DNA from: Desulfobacterales bacterium
GTDB taxonomy: Bacteria; Desulfobacterota; Desulfobacteria; Desulfobacterales; Desulfobacteraceae
Assembly: GCA_022361095.1 (NCBI GenBank)
Contig: JAKSBO010000834.1
Location: 1-8,860 of the forward strand
Length of the DNA: 8,860 bases
Direction: 5' to 3'
Within the stretch, counting starts at the first letter, position 1; each line of letters begins with the position of its first letter. The position numbers and the translations under genes are program-made. Shown here piece after piece: positions 5,642 through 8,860 of the stretch. A model generated the notes under the pieces. That model searched no databases. It saw only the letters and a program-made list of their open reading frames with translations, and had not been told where the DNA came from.

Positions 5642-7552
5642 CTATTTAACCGGGCAGCCCGGCTTGGGATTGCCGTTAAACCCGGAAAGAACAAGGTTTT
5701 TCTTTAAACTTCCTGCAAGCACCATGCCTTCGGACAACTCTCCCATAAGCTTCACGGGTTTGGGGTTGGCCACGACAATGACTGCTTTGCCCACCACCTC
5801 TTCCGGCGTATAGGATTTGCCGATACCCGCCACGATTTGCCGGGTCTGGGCGCCTAAATTGACTTGAAGTTTAAGCAGTTTGTCAGATTTTTCAATCCGT
5901 TCGGCAGACTCAATTTTACCGGCTCTTAAATCTATTTTAGAGAAATCGTCAATGGTGATTTCCTCTTTTAAAGCCGGTTTCAATGGTTTGGGTGCCGGGG
6001 GGGCTGCCGCTTTTTTATCAACGTCTACCCGGGGGAAAAGAATCTGGGGTTTTGCCAGGGTAATACCAGGTGGTATCTGTCCCCAGGGCCGTACGGCATC
6101 AAGGGAGAAAAAGCCTTTTCCGGGCAGCTCAAGGCCAAGGGCTGCTGTGATTTTTTCACTGGTTTGAGGCATAACCGGCCAGATCAGGCCTGCCACAAAG
6201 CGAATGCCTTCCAGCAGTTCGTACAACACCGTACCAAGATCTTCCGTCCGGTCCGGATCTTTGGCCAGGGCCCAGGGTTCATTGGCAACAATGTATTTAT
6301 TCATGGAGGACACCATTTCCCACACACTTGCAAGGGCCTTGTGAAACTGGTAGTCGGCCATGGCCTTTGTGTATGCGTCCAAGGCGGCGTCTGCCTGCGG
6401 TTTGAGGCTTAAGCCGTTGCCGGAATCCGCAGCCGGCCCTTGAATGGTTCCCTTGAAATATTTGTGGTTCATGGAGAGCACACGGGAGAACAGATTGCCC
6501 AGGTCATTGGCAAGGTCTGAGTTGATCCTTGCCACAATAACATCTTCGGTGAAATTGGCATCCAGGCCGAATACCATCTCCCGCATCAGAAAATATCGGA
6601 ACGCATCTACACCGAATTGGCCTGATACTTCCACTGGGTCGGTGACATTGCCGATGCTTTTCGACATTTTAGACCCCTGGACATTCCAGAATCCGTGGAC
6701 GTTTAGCCCGTTGTATGTCTCAATGCCGGCGGCTTTGAGCATGATGGGCCAGTAAATACCATGGGGTTTTATAATGTCTTTGGCCACAAAATGCCGGGTG
6801 GTGGCCCAGTATTTTTTAAACATGTCACCATCCGGGTATCCAAGGGCCGTGATGTAGTTGACCAGGGCATCAAACCATACATAAGTGACATACTCTTCAT
6901 CAAAGGGCAGGGTGATACCCCAGGTCAGCCGGGTTTTGGGCCGGGAGATGCACAGGTCTTCCAAGGGCTCCTTAAGAAATGACAGAAGCTCCTTTCTGTA
7001 CTGTTCGGGCTGGATGAATTCCGGGTGGGTTTCGATATGCTCAATGAGCCAATCCTGGTATTTGCTCATTTTAAAGAAATAGTTTGATTCCTTGATGGTT
7101 TCCGGCACGGTGCCGTGGTCCGGGCACTTGCCGTCCACAAGCTCACGCTCCTGGTAAAATCTTTCACACCCGAAACAGTAGATACCCTCATAACTTGAAA
7201 AGTAAATGTCCCCTTTGTCGTAAATGGTGGACAAAACAGATTTCACCACCTCAATATGCTCAGGGTCGGTTGTCCGGATAAAGTGATTGTTTTCTATATT
7301 GAGCAGGGGCAGGACATCCTGGAATAGTTTGCTGATTTTATCCGCGTAAGCCTTGGGCGTGGTGTTCTCTTTTTCAGCCGCCTGAACGATTTTATCCCCG
7401 TGTTCATCCGTTCCCGTTAAAAAGAAGGTGTCCGCACCTTCCATCTTTTTAAAACGGGTGGCAACATCTGCTGCAATGGAGGTATAGGCATGGCCGAGAT
7501 GGGGTTTGGCGTTCACATAGTAAATGGGCGTGGTATAGTATTGACAAGTCAT
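5642..7552 (-). CDS. metG: Methionine--tRNA ligase
   Basis: 636 residues, complete. A cytoplasmic class I aminoacyl-tRNA synthetase that charges tRNA-Met, elongator and initiator. The HIGH-type signature is PHLGHAY at 17-23 and the KMSKS loop is SKMSKSIGN at 294-302. A zinc knuckle of the single-knuckle type is formed by C126, C129, C143 and H146 (CFGC and CPDH). The anticodon-binding helical domain follows, with the typical NEPWALAK at 424-431. After an Ala/Pro/Lys-rich linker at about 511-530 comes a C-terminal tRNA-binding OB-fold of the EMAP-II/Arc1p/CsaA type (about 535-636; DLRAGKI at 541-547, then VVANPKPVKLMGELSEGM 593-610), which supports dimerisation and tRNA affinity. ATG start with AGGAA 9 bases upstream, overlapping the ricT stop. 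Nothing appears broken or missing. Confidence 0.98.
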   Translation of the reverse strand: MTCQYYTTPIYYVNAKPHLGHAYTSIAADVATRFKKMEGADTFFLTGTDEHGDKIVQAAEKENTTPKAYADKISKLFQDVLPLLNIENNHFIRTTDPEHIEVVKSVLSTIYDKGDIYFSSYEGIYCFGCERFYQERELVDGKCPDHGTVPETIKESNYFFKMSKYQDWLIEHIETHPEFIQPEQYRKELLSFLKEPLEDLCISRPKTRLTWGITLPFDEEYVTYVWFDALVNYITALGYPDGDMFKKYWATTRHFVAKDIIKPHGIYWPIMLKAAGIETYNGLNVHGFWNVQGSKMSKSIGNVTDPVEVSGQFGVDAFRYFLMREMVFGLDANFTEDVIVARINSDLANDLGNLFSRVLSMNHKYFKGTIQGPAADSGNGLSLKPQADAALDAYTKAMADYQFHKALASVWEMVSSMNKYIVANEPWALAKDPDRTEDLGTVLYELLEGIRFVAGLIWPVMPQTSEKITAALGLELPGKGFFSLDAVRPWGQIPPGITLAKPQILFPRVDVDKKAAAPPAPKPLKPALKEEITIDDFSKIDLRAGKIESAERIEKSDKLLKLQVNLGAQTRQIVAGIGKSYTPEEVVGKAVIVVANPKPVKLMGELSEGMVLAGSLKKNLVLSGFNGNPKPGCPVK

Positions 7553-7561
7553 TGAGATGGG

Positions 7562-7566
7562 TTCCT
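7562..7566 (-). promoter_or_regulatory. Ribosome binding site of metG, overlapping the ricT stop codon
   Basis: The minus strand reads TAGGAA, in which TAG is the ricT stop and AGGAA is the Shine-Dalgarno, 9 bases before the metG ATG. The overlap suggests translational coupling of the two genes. Confidence 0.7.
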
Positions 7567-8359
7567 AAGTGTTTTTTTTCAGTTGTGACAGAAATATTTC
7601 CTTTTCCGTGCGGTCATCAAGTCTGACAGTGACGCTTTGCCTGAGAACATTCTGGCGGACGACTTTGCCCTGGGCATCTTCAACCGTGATGATTTTGCCC
7701 AGTTTCGGCATTTTTTTCTTGTAGTAGCGGTAGGTTTTATCTTCAAAGGTTAAACAGCACATCAACCGGCCGCATACCCCTGAAATTTTTGTGGGGTTTA
7801 AACTCAGTCCCTGTTCCTTTGCCATTTTTATGGAGACCGGATCAAAGGTATGCATAAAAGATGAGCAGCACAGTTCCCGGCCGCATTTCCCCACACCGCC
7901 CACATGCTTGGACAGGTTTCGGATGCCCACCTGGCGCATTTCAATGCGGATGGAAAACTCCTTGACCAGAAGTTTGATCAGTTCCCTGAAATCAATTCTG
8001 CCGTCCGCCGTATAAAAAAAAGTCAGCTTGTTCCTGTCAAAGGTGCTTTCCACACTGAACAGGTTCATTAAAAGAGACAGGTCTTTTATGCATTTAAGAC
8101 AGTATTCATGGGCCCTAATTTCCAGTGATTTAAGTTCCTTGCGCCAAGTGAAATCCTCCTGGGTAGCCAGTCTGACAATATTTTTTAAGGATTTTTCGTC
8201 TTTATCCTTTTCCTGGGAAGGGACGGCAACAATGCCGAACCCCAAGCCCTGTTCGGTTTCAACAATTACCCGGTCTCCTAAGTTCACGACCAGGGCATTG
8301 CTGTTGAAATCGTATATTTTACCTGCGGTTTTAAATTTAACGCCGGTAACATTTACCAT
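7565..8359 (-). CDS. ricT: PSP1-domain protein, RicT/YaaT family
   Basis: 264 residues from the ATG at 8359. The family signature is strong: FYTADGRIDFREL 115-127, then RIEMRQVGIRN 138-148, then GKCGRELCC 157-165 and the nearly invariant SIKMAKEQGLSLNPTKISGVCGRLMCCL at 176-203. The six cysteines C159, C164, C165, C196, C201 and C202 correspond to those of Bacillus RicT, which with RicA and RicF carries [4Fe-4S] clusters and promotes RNase Y-dependent RNA maturation. Outside Firmicutes the role is less defined, and no ricA or ricF is visible here. A TTG at 8410 would add 17 residues and overlap holB, but the ATG has GAGG 8 bases upstream and starts at the conserved MVNVTGVKF, so I chose the ATG. 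The gene begins 19 bases after the holB stop and ends 12 bases before metG, a common neighbourhood for this family. Confidence 0.95.
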   Translation of the reverse strand: MVNVTGVKFKTAGKIYDFNSNALVVNLGDRVIVETEQGLGFGIVAVPSQEKDKDEKSLKNIVRLATQEDFTWRKELKSLEIRAHEYCLKCIKDLSLLMNLFSVESTFDRNKLTFFYTADGRIDFRELIKLLVKEFSIRIEMRQVGIRNLSKHVGGVGKCGRELCCSSFMHTFDPVSIKMAKEQGLSLNPTKISGVCGRLMCCLTFEDKTYRYYKKKMPKLGKIITVEDAQGKVVRQNVLRQSVTVRLDDRTEKEIFLSQLKKNT

Positions 8360-8367
8360 ATAATCGG

Positions 8368-8371
8368 CCTC
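8368..8371 (-). promoter_or_regulatory. Ribosome binding site of ricT
   Basis: The minus strand reads AAAGAGG, with GAGG 8 bases before the ATG at 8359-8357. It lies between the holB stop and ricT and decides the start against the upstream TTG at 8410. Confidence 0.7.
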
Positions 8372-8378
8372 TTTATTA

Positions 8379-8860
8379 CTATAAGGATAAGGAGAGGAAA
8401 AAACGGTCAAGGGTCAGTCTTGTGCCGCTGTTGGATTCCAGTCTTTTTTCCGTCTCATGAAACAGTGTCATCCACTTTAGCATCCGAGCGTATGAATGCA
8501 TTGTACTAATATCTTTAAATGCACTTAAAAAATCAAGGTTAACTATTTTATCGGGCATGTATTTTAATATGCAAAAGTCCCTGAATACCGTCCGAAGCAC
8601 TGCCATGGCATCATGAAAATATTCCGGACGGGCTGACAGCAGCCTGGACAGATCAAGGTTTTTAAAAGCGCTTTGATGGGGGGGGGCCGTTAAACACCGG
8701 CATACCTCTTTGATTAACCATGGCCGCAGCATGTGCCAGTCGGGCGCCTTGTCTTTATGCCGTCCTGAAAGCCGCAGGGCCTGGTCCAGATCGCTTCCGG
8801 CCGTTCCACTGATAATATGGGCGGTTTTTGGATCAAGCCCGTATTGTGTGTGTAAAATAC
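8379..8860 (-). CDS. holB: DNA polymerase III delta prime subunit, C-terminal part (5' end outside window)
   Basis: The frame is open from the right edge to a TAG at 8381-8379 and gives about 160 residues. It starts within the segment YGLDPKTAHIISGTAGSDL, which resembles the AAA+ lid of clamp-loader subunits where an 'A..-aggs.G..L..A' pattern occurs (here ISGTAGSDLDQALRLSG). The helical collar domain follows and ends in a segment rich in NxxxRLxLDxFFLSL, as is typical for delta prime. The protein would be part of the gamma/tau complex that loads the beta clamp. The ATPase-like N-terminal domain is outside the window, so the call rests on the C-terminal pattern and on the position directly before ricT and metG. 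A run of nine C residues (minus strand) occurs in frame. C-terminal conservation is weak, hence reduced confidence. Confidence 0.82.
   Translation of the reverse strand, partial: ILHTQYGLDPKTAHIISGTAGSDLDQALRLSGRHKDKAPDWHMLRPWLIKEVCRCLTAPPHQSAFKNLDLSRLLSARPEYFHDAMAVLRTVFRDFCILKYMPDKIVNLDFLSAFKDISTMHSYARMLKWMTLFHETEKRLESNSGTRLTLDRFFLSLSL
8678..8686. repeat. Homopolymer run of nine G (plus strand) inside holB
   Basis: The minus strand encodes Ala-Pro-Pro-His over the C9 tract. The frame is intact as given. It is the longest G or C homopolymer I see in the window and a candidate site for slippage or sequencing error. Confidence 0.85.

Noticed and set aside
8360..8410. TTG start at 8410 for ricT, giving 17 extra residues
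   Set aside because: It overlaps holB and adds residues that do not fit the family; the ATG at 8359 has GAGG 8 bases upstream.

Overview
The window looks like chromosomal DNA of an anaerobic deltaproteobacterium (Desulfobacterota, perhaps a Desulfobacterales sulfate reducer). This is an inference from protein style, moderate GC content and the holB-ricT-metG gene order; no marker gene settles the taxonomy. Almost all of it is coding and on the minus strand. The exceptions are the 3' end of a comF-type gene at the left edge (plus strand) and one 217-base gap at 4040-4256.

Right to left, which is the direction of transcription, the minus-strand genes are: the C-terminal part of holB (DNA polymerase III delta prime, running off the right edge), ricT (PSP1-domain, cysteine-rich protein), metG (methionyl-tRNA synthetase with a C-terminal tRNA-binding domain), a short single-pass penicillin-binding transpeptidase, and a very large glucosamine-6-phosphate synthase (GlmS)-like protein of 1237 residues. 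Gaps of 19, 12 and 20 bases join the first four into a probable operon. The fifth lies behind a 217-base leader that contains a strong hairpin, two smaller dyads and a possible promoter, so it is probably expressed at least partly on its own. It converges on comF with only 9 bases between the stop codons and no visible terminator.

The most interesting object is the giant GlmS-like protein. Glutaminase, SIS1, SIS2 and the lysine-bearing C-tail motif are present in the canonical order. The isomerase residues that correspond to E. coli E481, K485, E488, H504 and K603 can all be found. However, the catalytic glutaminase cysteine is at residue 49, so a propeptide would have to be removed. About 150 residues are inserted straight after that cysteine and about 110 between SIS2 and the C-tail, and about 205 unrecognised residues follow the C-tail, which is the very end of ordinary GlmS. 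Several substrate-contact positions also differ.

The layout groups housekeeping replication and translation genes (holB, metG, ricT) with cell-envelope functions (transpeptidase, amino-sugar synthesis). A metabolic link between the transpeptidase and the GlmS-like enzyme, both serving peptidoglycan, is plausible but inferred only from adjacency and family.
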